A stretch of 64,000 nt of DNA from an uncultured Acidobacteriota bacterium (GTDB lineage Bacteria > Acidobacteriota > Terriglobia > Terriglobales > Acidobacteriaceae): positions 272,991-336,990 of the forward strand of contig CAILAC010000012.1 of NCBI GenBank assembly GCA_903832055.1, given 5' to 3'. Below, piece by piece: positions 51,724 through 59,356 of this stretch (position 1 is its first letter; each line of letters opens with the position of its first letter). Below the pieces are notes generated by a model that saw only the letters and a program-made list of their open reading frames with translations, was not told the DNA's origin and searched no databases. The translations under genes were made by a program, and so were the position numbers.

Positions 51724-53457
51724 TCAGGGCCGCTGGCTGGCGAGGCGGGCGGGTTCAAACTCGTCTCCGTGGTTCCAGGTGATGGGAGCCTTTGAGGAAA
51801 TCACCTGCCAGCCGAGATCCATGCCAAAGCGAAGCAGCTTGGCGTTGCCAGTGAAATCCCACTCAGGGCGGAAGTTGTCGCTGAAGTTGTGATAATCGTG
51901 GTCTTCAAAGTCCTGGAACTTGTCCTCTGCCCATTTCCGTTCGTGGCCTTCGTAGAGAGTGCCGGATTCAACCGAGAAGGCTGGAATGCCAACACGCGAG
52001 AGCGAAAAATGGTCAGAGCGGTAGTAGCTGCCGGCCTCTGGGCGCGGATCGGGGACAATGGCCAGATTGAAGGCTTTGGCAGTCGCCTGGACGGCAGGAA
52101 GGAAGCTGGTGCGCTGAGCGCCGTTGACGTTGGTTTCGAGGGGGACGCCGATCGGCAGAACCATGTCGTAGTTGATGTCGAGCGCGATCTGGGCGGCAGG
52201 GATGGGGGGATTCTGGCCCAGGAACTGTGATCCGAGCAGGCCCTGCTCCTCCGCAGTGACGGCTGAGAAGAGAACCGAATGGGGCAGTAGAGACTTCATC
52301 TGGCCAAAGACCCGGGCGAGTTCGAGAATCATGCCGACGCCGGTCGCATTATCGGCTGCTCCGTTGTAGATGTTGTCGCCGGGCAGCTCGGGCTTGAAGC
52401 CGAGATGGTCGTAGTGGGCGGTGTAGAGGACAGCCTTATCGGGGCTGGGCTTTTTGTCAGGAGAGAGAATGCCGACAACATTGGGCGACTGGAAGGGCCG
52501 GACGGTGCTGGCGACATGAGCCTTGAGGCGGACGTTGAGCGGCACTGCCTTGAAGCCGGGCTTGCCGGCGGAGGCGAATTGTGCGTCAAAGTCGAGACCG
52601 GCGGCGGCGAAGAGCTTCTTTGCAACATCGAGCTGAATCCAGCTGGCGGCCAGGAGGCGCGGATTTTTGTCGTCGCGAAGGAAGGTCTTTTCGCTGGTGT
52701 TGGAGTTTTTGACCACTCCCCAGCCGTAGCTGGCGAGGTCAGTGCGATGGATGATCAGCGCTCCGACGGCACCCATGCGGGCGGCCTGCTCAAACTTGTA
52801 GGTCCAGCGCCCGTAGTAGGTGAGAGCCTTGCCGCCGAAGAACTTCGGATCGTCGGAGGGCGGGTCGCCAACGATGCAGACGATGACTTTGCCTTTCACG
52901 TCGGCACCGGCGTAGTCGTCCCAGGCGAATTCAGGCGCGGTGGCTCCATAGCCCACAAATACCAGCGGGGCGTCGATCTCTGCCGAGGGCGTGAGCATGG
53001 AATTGAAGACGACATAGTCTTCAGCGTAGGTCAGCGGGATAGGCGCGCCGGTCGCAGGAACGAGAGTGAAGCTGGTTTCGCCGGGGATAGCCTTCATGCC
53101 GACGAAGTTGATCTGCTGGAAGTAAGTGCCGTTATCGCCGGCGGGGGCCAGACCGTCGAGGGCAAACTGGGTGGCGACGTATTTGGCCGCGAGCTCGCCT
53201 CCGCGCAGCCCGGGGTAGCGGCCTTCCATCAGATCATCTGACAGGTACTGGACGTGGGCGCGAACCCTGGCGGGATCGATCTGTGCTTCGTAGCTGCGGA
53301 TGGTCTCAATCGCAGGCCGAGCAGCAGTGCTTTCATGCGTGGGCTGGGCGAGAACCGCCGGAGCGCAACCGGAGACAAAAAGAAGAAGAGTCAGCAGGCG
53401 TGAGAGGGAGTGTGTCTTGGGCTCGGATTTCAAGGATGCCTCCGTTTTGAAAAGCAT
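51724..53457 (-). CDS. M28 family metallopeptidase with PA domain (lipoprotein)
   Basis: A 577-residue exported aminopeptidase-type enzyme. A signal sequence with lipobox VSGC (C31) suggests lipidation. An inserted PA domain (LVFVGYGATAPEFAWDDY, GKVIVCIVG) precedes the di-zinc catalytic domain. YTAHYDHLG, YNGAADNATGVGMILELAR and VTAEEQGLLGSQFL carry the metal ligands and catalytic glutamate, and the final histidine is likely in YYRSDHFSL. It probably releases N-terminal amino acids from peptides at the cell surface or in the periplasm. Confidence 0.93.
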   Translation of the reverse strand: MLFKTEASLKSEPKTHSLSRLLTLLLFVSGCAPAVLAQPTHESTAARPAIETIRSYEAQIDPARVRAHVQYLSDDLMEGRYPGLRGGELAAKYVATQFALDGLAPAGDNGTYFQQINFVGMKAIPGETSFTLVPATGAPIPLTYAEDYVVFNSMLTPSAEIDAPLVFVGYGATAPEFAWDDYAGADVKGKVIVCIVGDPPSDDPKFFGGKALTYYGRWTYKFEQAARMGAVGALIIHRTDLASYGWGVVKNSNTSEKTFLRDDKNPRLLAASWIQLDVAKKLFAAAGLDFDAQFASAGKPGFKAVPLNVRLKAHVASTVRPFQSPNVVGILSPDKKPSPDKAVLYTAHYDHLGFKPELPGDNIYNGAADNATGVGMILELARVFGQMKSLLPHSVLFSAVTAEEQGLLGSQFLGQNPPIPAAQIALDINYDMVLPIGVPLETNVNGAQRTSFLPAVQATAKAFNLAIVPDPRPEAGSYYRSDHFSLSRVGIPAFSVESGTLYEGHERKWAEDKFQDFEDHDYHNFSDNFRPEWDFTGNAKLLRFGMDLGWQVISSKAPITWNHGDEFEPARLASQRP

Positions 53458-53512
53458 ACCGCAGCAACAGAGACCCCGTATTGGTAAGGGCTCATCTGCC
53501 TTTTAGCCGGGC

Positions 53513-54223
53513 TTACTCGACGAGACGCGTAAGGTGAGCAACCTGGTCGCGCAGCTCTCCGAGTTCGCGGGTGAGGATAGCGACTTCCGCTTCGAGCTGG
53601 GCCCTGCGCTCCTGCAATTCCGGGTCGGGTTCAGCATGGCTGACGGCGGTTGATGTCGCATACGAAGATACGTAGGAGTGCGCGGCGGCTGACTCGGGCG
53701 CCGCAAATCCCTCCACGTCGCCCGAGAGCAGGTGGGCGTAGCGAGCCTCCTTGGTACCGGGCTGGCGGGGCAGCACTTTCACCAGCGGAGCCGGCTCGCG
53801 GGTCATGAGCTTTTGCAGGACACTCTGAACATCGGACAGCTCATCAAATTTGTACATGCGTTCGCTGCGGCCGCGCAGTTCGCCGGGGGTCTGCGGACCA
53901 CGCAGCAGCAGAACGCACATGATGGCGACCTCGCCGCGGGTGAAATTGAAGACTTCCTGGCAGCGGTGCTCGTACTTTGATACGCGTGAGTCGCCACGAA
54001 CTGCGCCGGCGAGCCGTTCCGTCTCCAGCCCATGCAGGGCCTGGCGAACCTCCACGTCGTCCAGAGCCATGACCGGTTCGCGGTTGTTCTTTTGGTTGCA
54101 GGCATTGACGAGCGCGTTGAGCGAGAGCGGGTAGTACTCGGGGGTGGTGATTTCCTTTTCAATCAGCGCGCCGAGAACGCGTGCCTCGACGGGAGAGAGG
54201 TGGATGGAGGGCAGCGGATTCAT
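53513..54223 (-). CDS. yceH: YceH family (DUF480) protein
   Basis: A 236-residue protein of two winged-helix domains, as in E. coli YceH. It begins LSPVEARVLGALIEKEITTP and YYPLSLNALVNACNQKNNRE, the diagnostic region. VMCVLLLRGPQTPGELRGRS-type sequence (AIMCVLLLRGPQTPGELRG) starts the second repeat. A C-terminal coiled coil (ERRAQLEAEVAILTREL) is an addition. Function is not established; a role in regulation or DNA contact is inferred from the fold. Confidence 0.93.
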   Translation of the reverse strand: MNPLPSIHLSPVEARVLGALIEKEITTPEYYPLSLNALVNACNQKNNREPVMALDDVEVRQALHGLETERLAGAVRGDSRVSKYEHRCQEVFNFTRGEVAIMCVLLLRGPQTPGELRGRSERMYKFDELSDVQSVLQKLMTREPAPLVKVLPRQPGTKEARYAHLLSGDVEGFAAPESAAAHSYVSSYATSTAVSHAEPDPELQERRAQLEAEVAILTRELGELRDQVAHLTRLVE

Positions 54224-54274
54224 GGGAGTATTCTCACAGAATTCACGAGGTTGTGGCGGCCTTCAGCAGCCGGT

Positions 54275-57046
54275 CTAGTTGTGCGGGGCACGGGGGGATG
54301 CTGTGGAGGCATCGTCGGTGCGGTTGGGAGCGGTGGCTGCGGGCGCGGGAGCGGTTGTGGTTGCGGGCGCGGGCGCAGAAGCGGCCGTGGCGGCTGCGTC
54401 TGCCCCGGCAGGGGAGTTCGTTGCTACCGGAGTGATAGGGAGTGTGAGGGTCTGGATCGTGTCTGGATCGTCGCGGAGGCGGACGTAGAGGGTTCCAGTG
54501 GTGCCGGCGCGCAGTGGGTTCGGGGCGATATTGGGCACGGGCAGTGCGGTGCTGGCGAATTCGAGTGGCACATCGACGGCGTTGCTCATGTCTGGGGCGG
54601 CGCTGACTGCGGCGATGAGAAAGAGATTGCTGGCAGCCAGCAGGCAGGGCTTTGCGGGATTGCGGGGGCATCGCAGGTCATGATTTCCGCTGAAGCCGGG
54701 CAGGCGGACCAGGGTGCCGAGCGGAACCCAGTCGCCGGAAATGCCTTCGGCTGTCACAGCGCGCAGTTGAAGCGGACCAAAGGCCGAGGCTCCAAAGCGC
54801 GCCAGAGGATCGATAACGGCGACGGCGGTGTGTGTGTCCTCGAGCATGAGGCTGCCATCGGCGAGCGAGAGGGTGGTCTGAAAGCTGCCGTCAACGGCGG
54901 CGATTTCCACTTTTTCAGTGCGCACAAAGGCGGCCGGAACCCGGGAGCGCAGGAAAAAGACCAGACGCCGCTGCAGGGGCAGGTCGTTGATCGAGCCAAG
55001 GTGGATGGGCGGCGGTGCGGTAGAGTCCGAGTCAGACTCATCATGCTGCACGCCTTTACTGAGCAGATCCACCTGGGGCCGGGGCGGGCCGACAGTGGCG
55101 GGAACGTGGAGAGTGCGGCCATCGCGCAGTGTGATGCGGGCCGAGTAGTTGCTGCCGGGCTCAAGCGTGGCGGTAACCCCGGTGGCAGTCAGCGCCAGCT
55201 GGTCAAAGTCCTGCACGCGGTTCAGTGCAGAGGGTGCAAAGGTGATGCCGGCGAGGTCGGCTGATTGCACTTCGTCCAGACGCTTGCCGCGCAGGATTGC
55301 ATCCTTGTCGCCCGCGCTGAGGTTGAGTCGATCAAGCGCTGCGGCCTCAGCATAGGCGGTGAGCTGCAGCTCTTCTGGCTTGGCGAGGCCATGCTGCCGA
55401 ATTGAGACAGTCACCGTGCCGGGCTTGGCGTCCTTGAGTGGAACCGCAATCTCCAGCGTCTCTGGGTGGGGCGACTTCCAATTCAAATGAAGAGGTGCGG
55501 CGGCGGTTGTGGCCGGAGCGGCAGCAGGCAGCGTCACCTGGACTTCAGCGACGCAGAGCGTACTCTCACCCTGGATGTGAAGGATGTCTTCGCGCCCGGT
55601 GATGAGAGCGTTCTGATCAGAGAGCGGAACAACCCAGCCGCCGGGGTGGGGCGCATGAAGGTGAAACCTGGGACCCTCCCAGGTGTCGAATCCCCACCTG
55701 CCGCGGATTTCGCCGACGGCTTCCGATTCAGGAAAGACGGGGAGGGGCTTTTCAAGGACAAAACCGCCGACCGATGGATCGGGACGAAGCGGGATGTCGA
55801 TACCGCCTTCGCCCTGCGCCGCAGCCGGCTGGGCGGCGAGTTCCTGATGCGCCGGTTCTGGCGTCAGAGCCTTGTCGGGGGCTTTGGCTTTGGTTTCGAC
55901 ATGCAGGGTCAGGTCGTGCGCCATGGCAGTGGCAAAGACCAGGGGCGCGCCCTCGACAGGAAAGGCGAGATTCGGCCTGGTTCCGCAGTAGGTCTGCAGG
56001 GGATTCTGGGCAATGTCTGCGGGGTGCAGCTGCGGAGCACGGCTGGGGGCGATGGGCGGCAGCGCCACAACAATGACTGATTTGGGATCGCGGAAGGAGG
56101 GCGGCACGTTGAGGCGCAGATTGAGCGTATCGCGCTGGTCTTTCTGGGGAAGCGCCAACGCCGGGATGTATTGGTAGCGGGCCGTGTGGAAGGTGCTGAG
56201 GATGCGGGCCAGATCAACCACCGCGCCAACATAGGGGCTGAACTGACCTGCGCCGCCAAGAGCGGAGTAGCTGAGCTGATTCATCAGGTCGGCCGTCGAG
56301 CCATTGGCAATCTGGGTCACCAGCGACTGGGCGTTGGCGTCATCGAGCACCAGTCCGTCAGTGTGCTGCACAAGGCACGGGGCCTGTTGCTCGGTGGGCT
56401 TGTCAAAGCACTCCTGCTCGACGCGGATGCCCAGGCTGCGGGCGGCGAGGGCGGTGCGCTCCTTGAGCAGCTTGGGGTCGCCATTCGAAGCTGATTTCAC
56501 CTCGGCCAGGTAGGCATCCAGGCGCAGACGGTCCCAGCTGGCCTGCTGCAGGTCCTGGGTGGCGCGGACAAAGGCACCGGGGCGGCCGCGGACAGCGGTA
56601 CGCAGAGTGCTGAAGTCGCCACCGGTTTCTGGGGCGAGGAAGAGCAGCGCCTGCTGGGCCTCGGATGGAACGGTGACAAAAACACCCTCTTCGCGGACCG
56701 CGCGCGTCCAGGTTTCCACGCGGGTAAACCATTCTGCTGGCGGCGGGTTGGTGGCGCCGCGCAGGAAAGCAACGATGAGGACGTAGTGGGTAGATTGGCT
56801 CTCGGGCAGATCTGGATGGATCCACAGCCGGTCACCGGCCAGGAGATTGGGCACTTCCGCGATGGCCAGCGTTTTGCCCTGCCGCTGTACGTGCACATCG
56901 ACTTTCGGGCCAGAGAGATCAAATGCCGGGGAATCCGCATACAGCGATTGCCCCATGCCGAGGATCGTCGCGAAGATGAGTGCAAGTGCGAGAGGCTCGA
57001 TTCTTGGCACGCGGATGAAAAAGCGGGAGGCGAGACGACGGCGCAT
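54275..57046 (-). CDS. Large exported protein of unknown function
   Basis: A 923-residue protein. The signal peptide (MRRRLASRFFIRVPRIEPLA then a hydrophobic core ending near LYADS) is clear. The mature protein is rich in strands and Ig-like modules (PVTPVATNSPAGADAAA tail, TLHVPATVGPPRPQVDLL). It includes a GDRLWIHPDLPESQS segment and a repeated IP-type propensity for beta sandwiches. No catalytic motif or family is recognised. The tail is Ala/Pro/Thr-rich and ends RAPHN. ATG 57046 was chosen because it directly precedes the signal peptide. Cell-surface or periplasmic location is the only firm inference. Confidence 0.8.
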   Translation of the reverse strand: MRRRLASRFFIRVPRIEPLALALIFATILGMGQSLYADSPAFDLSGPKVDVHVQRQGKTLAIAEVPNLLAGDRLWIHPDLPESQSTHYVLIVAFLRGATNPPPAEWFTRVETWTRAVREEGVFVTVPSEAQQALLFLAPETGGDFSTLRTAVRGRPGAFVRATQDLQQASWDRLRLDAYLAEVKSASNGDPKLLKERTALAARSLGIRVEQECFDKPTEQQAPCLVQHTDGLVLDDANAQSLVTQIANGSTADLMNQLSYSALGGAGQFSPYVGAVVDLARILSTFHTARYQYIPALALPQKDQRDTLNLRLNVPPSFRDPKSVIVVALPPIAPSRAPQLHPADIAQNPLQTYCGTRPNLAFPVEGAPLVFATAMAHDLTLHVETKAKAPDKALTPEPAHQELAAQPAAAQGEGGIDIPLRPDPSVGGFVLEKPLPVFPESEAVGEIRGRWGFDTWEGPRFHLHAPHPGGWVVPLSDQNALITGREDILHIQGESTLCVAEVQVTLPAAAPATTAAAPLHLNWKSPHPETLEIAVPLKDAKPGTVTVSIRQHGLAKPEELQLTAYAEAAALDRLNLSAGDKDAILRGKRLDEVQSADLAGITFAPSALNRVQDFDQLALTATGVTATLEPGSNYSARITLRDGRTLHVPATVGPPRPQVDLLSKGVQHDESDSDSTAPPPIHLGSINDLPLQRRLVFFLRSRVPAAFVRTEKVEIAAVDGSFQTTLSLADGSLMLEDTHTAVAVIDPLARFGASAFGPLQLRAVTAEGISGDWVPLGTLVRLPGFSGNHDLRCPRNPAKPCLLAASNLFLIAAVSAAPDMSNAVDVPLEFASTALPVPNIAPNPLRAGTTGTLYVRLRDDPDTIQTLTLPITPVATNSPAGADAAATAASAPAPATTTAPAPAATAPNRTDDASTASPRAPHN

Positions 57047-57721
57047 ACCTCTATTGTAAAGTTGCGCCATGGCGGTGGCATGTTCGCGACCGGGAGCGGG
57101 AATACCGACTGACCCGCCTGACGGGAATGAGTGGCGCCAGAGCTACCTCGCCCGTATGTTCATTAGGAATCCCAAAAGGATTCTGTAGCATCAAAATTTG
57201 TACAAGTTTTGTTCCACTAAAGGCCTATTTGTAAAGGTTTTTCGGTTCGCCGGTTGCAAGCGCAAGGGTTCGAAGTAAGATGATTTCACTGGCATTCCTG
57301 TTGGCTTGAAGGCCAGTTGGTGATCGTTTAAACGAAACTAGATGAGCGCAGCCGATTTGGCGCAGATTTTGCTGGCACTCCAGATCTCTTCCCCGGGTCT
57401 GTAGTTGATATAGAACTTCAGTTTTGACCGGGCACATCAGGTTTTCACATGGGCCGAGTTTCAAAGCGACGACCGTCAATGGGGTCGTTTTTAAACATTT
57501 GAGTAACGCTGCAGTTTGAGCAAATTTAGCTATGAACTTAAGCCCCGCAAGAGGTCGGCAACCATAACGGAACGGTCGCAGAGACGACAGGAAAATCAGG
57601 GTACAGATACGGTTGGGAACATCTGTTGACCTGCTCCAGGAATCCGGGGTGTCACCCGCAGATAAAGCGGCGGGATCCCCAGGAAACCTGGAATCAGTGG
57701 GACAGATCGAGAGCAGGACAT
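57047..57721. other. 675-bp AT-richer intergenic region and leader
   Basis: It separates the divergent exported protein and the 58-kb two-gene unit. Stop codons are frequent in the plus frames up to about 57620, and the one long minus-strand open frame has no protein-like composition. A 6-bp stem (GAATCC/GGATTC, 57167-57183) lies near the left end. A larger nested stem occupies 57636-57691, just before the plus-strand gene. The region looks like a long regulated leader or a decayed insertion. Confidence 0.55.
57636..57691 (+). ncRNA. Candidate structured 5' leader element
   Basis: Three nested helices can form: CCAGG/CCTGG (57636-57640 and 57687-57691), GGGG/CCCC (57646-57649 and 57677-57680) and CCGC/GCGG (57656-57659 and 57667-57670). 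They are separated by near-symmetric internal loops of 5/6 and 6/6 nt and closed by a 7-nt AGATAAA loop. It ends 30 nt before ATG 57722. The layout is that of a riboswitch-like or protein-binding RNA. I do not recognise a known class. Confidence 0.4.
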
Positions 57722-58483
57722 ATGGAGAGAACGATGAAAGCGGTACAGAACACACCGATTGATGTAGAGATTGAAAACCTCACGATTCCCGAAGCAGAAG
57801 AAGTAATCGAAGAAGCTCTCGGTGAGCTTGCCTATACAAATGATCCGGGACTTGTGCGCGCGCTGCGCTTTTTGGCACCTCCGGGCTACCAGGCGATTGT
57901 GGAACTCTGCGGCGAAAACGGACGCAGCAAGCGTCGTAACGCCAGCGCGGCAAGCTGGACGCCGGAAGAAGACGAAATTCGAATCTATTTTGAGCGAATC
58001 GACGAATCGGCCGAAGATGGTGACGATGACTATCACCCCGCTCCTGTGGCGCGTCCGCGGGCGGTTATTCGCCAGGCCGTTGCATCCTTTGAAGACGGCA
58101 ACGTCGACGAGAGCGCTGGCGGCTTGCCGGCAGACATTGACGAGCGCATCAAAGAGTTGTGCTCGACGCTGGCCGAGGCCGAGCGCGGGGGTCACGCGTT
58201 TATTGCGCTCAAGTGGTTCCGCGATTCCTTTTTGCCGCGCAAGTCGTTCAACTGGAATCAGAATCCTGAGTCCCGGCAATTGATTCTCGCGGAAGCCATC
58301 CTGCGCGGCGTTGTGCTGACCAGCAAGATTCCAAATCCGAAGACGCCTGCGTACCCGACAACGACGATTCGGCTGAATCGCGCTGAAGCCGGGGTGCCGG
58401 AAGAGGCGCAACGCTTCCGTCCCGTCTCAGTCAGTGGCGAGTCGCTTTCGGCCACCCTGGACGACGACCGGGGGAACCAGTGA
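57722..58483 (+). CDS. Unknown acidic protein coupled to a PIN protein
   Basis: A 253-residue soluble acidic protein. The N-terminal 60 residues are helical (NLTIPEAEEVIEEALGELAY, VRALRFLAPPGYQAIVELC). A flexible acidic linker follows (ERIDESAEDGDDDYHP). The C-terminal 90 residues (AFIALKWFRDSFLPRKSFNW and IRLNRAE) read like a compact, possibly winged-helix domain ending in a basic strand. I have no family match. Its stop overlaps the GTG start of the PIN gene (GTGA), so the two are coupled. It is much larger than ordinary VapB antitoxins. ATG 57734 is an alternative start, with GGAGAG before it. Confidence 0.75.
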   Translation: MERTMKAVQNTPIDVEIENLTIPEAEEVIEEALGELAYTNDPGLVRALRFLAPPGYQAIVELCGENGRSKRRNASAASWTPEEDEIRIYFERIDESAEDGDDDYHPAPVARPRAVIRQAVASFEDGNVDESAGGLPADIDERIKELCSTLAEAERGGHAFIALKWFRDSFLPRKSFNWNQNPESRQLILAEAILRGVVLTSKIPNPKTPAYPTTTIRLNRAEAGVPEEAQRFRPVSVSGESLSATLDDDRGNQ

Positions 58484-58935
58484 CCTGCTATTTTCTGGAC
58501 GCGACGGCCTTCGTGAAGCTCTTTGTACAGGAAGCCGGGACTGACACCATCATCCGGCTTATGGAGGCCACCGAAGACAACCGCAAGCTCATCTCTGCGG
58601 GCACCCCGCTGGAGGTCTACGCGGCCCTCAAGCGGCGCGAGCGCAATGGAGGCATCTCTGCGGCTGATGGCGAGGCGGCGCGCAATATCCTGCGCGTGGA
58701 AGCTGCGCGAATGGTGCAGCAGCCGCTGAATCCGGCAGTTCTGGAGGCGGCGCGGCAACTGCTCGATCGCCACGAACTGCGTTCGGCAGAGGCGCTGCAA
58801 CTGGCAGCGGCTATCGTTGCGCGGGAGATGTTTCAAGGCCTGGAGATTGTATTCGTAAGCGCGGATGCGCGACTGCGCGAGGCCGCGCACAAGGAACACT
58901 TTGAGGTGCTTGAGCCTGTCGATCAGGAAGCTTGA
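58480..58935 (+). CDS. PIN-domain protein (VapC-like)
   Basis: A 151-residue PIN nuclease. It starts MTCYFLDATAFVKLFVQEAG with the first metal-binding aspartate, has a glutamate in TPLEVYAALKR, a further acidic position in LRSAEALQLAAAIVAR, and a final aspartate in VFVSADARLREAA. These are the four acidic positions of PIN domains, with Glu where many VapCs have Asp at the third. The likely activity is ribonuclease. The GTG start overlaps the stop of the acidic partner gene, which could be its antitoxin or adaptor. Downstream, a hairpin at 58958-58993 should end transcription. Confidence 0.85.
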   Translation: MTCYFLDATAFVKLFVQEAGTDTIIRLMEATEDNRKLISAGTPLEVYAALKRRERNGGISAADGEAARNILRVEAARMVQQPLNPAVLEAARQLLDRHELRSAEALQLAAAIVAREMFQGLEIVFVSADARLREAAHKEHFEVLEPVDQEA

Positions 58936-58957
58936 AAGAAGTTCTGAAAACTGCACA

Positions 58958-58993
58958 AAATCTGCCTGAGATCGCGTGCGATCAGGCAGATTT
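58958..58993. terminator. Bidirectional terminator hairpin
   Basis: AAATCTGCCTGA...TCGC and GCGATCAGGCAGATTT form a 16-bp stem with a 2-nt bulge (GA) and a 2-nt loop. The A-run at the left and T-run at the right give short U-tracts in both directions. It lies between the PIN gene (plus) and the small membrane-protein gene (minus), whose stop codon falls inside the stem. Confidence 0.7.
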
Positions 58994-59134
58994 GCGGCGG
59001 AAGAGATCATCTTTCTCTTTGCATCCGCACGTCGCACAACTGAGGCAGCAGAAGATCAGCACTCCTACGCCTGCGGTCACCAGCACCGCAAGCAGCGTTC
59101 CCATCGAAAATAGAGTATGCGCTAAAGTATGCAT
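58982..59134 (-). CDS. Small cysteine-rich membrane protein
   Basis: ATG 59134 to TGA 58982 encodes 50 residues. One transmembrane helix (MGTLLAVLVTAGVGVLIF) is followed directly by a cluster of cysteines (CCLSCATCGCKEKDD) and a basic end (LFRRKSA). The helix followed by cysteines and charged residues is the pattern of small membrane proteins, not of random translation. The convergent terminator at its 3' end supports it. The ribosome-binding site is weak (AGGG), and the internal ATG at residue 11 is an alternative. Confidence 0.45.
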   Translation of the reverse strand: MHTLAHTLFSMGTLLAVLVTAGVGVLIFCCLSCATCGCKEKDDLFRRKSA

Positions 59135-59356
59135 CGCAATTCAACCCTGCCGAGCGAACTTATAAGGAACTCTGGTGAACCGATTTTCCAGCGAAACGAA
59201 CAACCGCACTCGTTTGCCTGCCAAAGGTACACCGAATCGCCTTCGCGTCAAGTGTAGCATCAGGTTCACTCGCTGAATAGTTCGATGTTGAATCAAAAAT
59301 TACGGTTGCTTATAGGCGAAACTTAGGCGAAAATAGAGCGAACGGGAGAAGCTACC

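Noticed and set aside
57636-57721. Cobalamin riboswitch
   Set aside because: CCAGGAAACCTGG recalls one part of the cobalamin aptamer, but the required CCGCCACTGT-type box is absent and no cobalamin gene follows.
57225-57755. Long open frame on the minus strand in the leader region
   Set aside because: It overlaps the start of the coupled plus-strand gene, has no ribosome-binding site, and its composition (scattered Cys, Leu and Ser) looks like non-coding translation.
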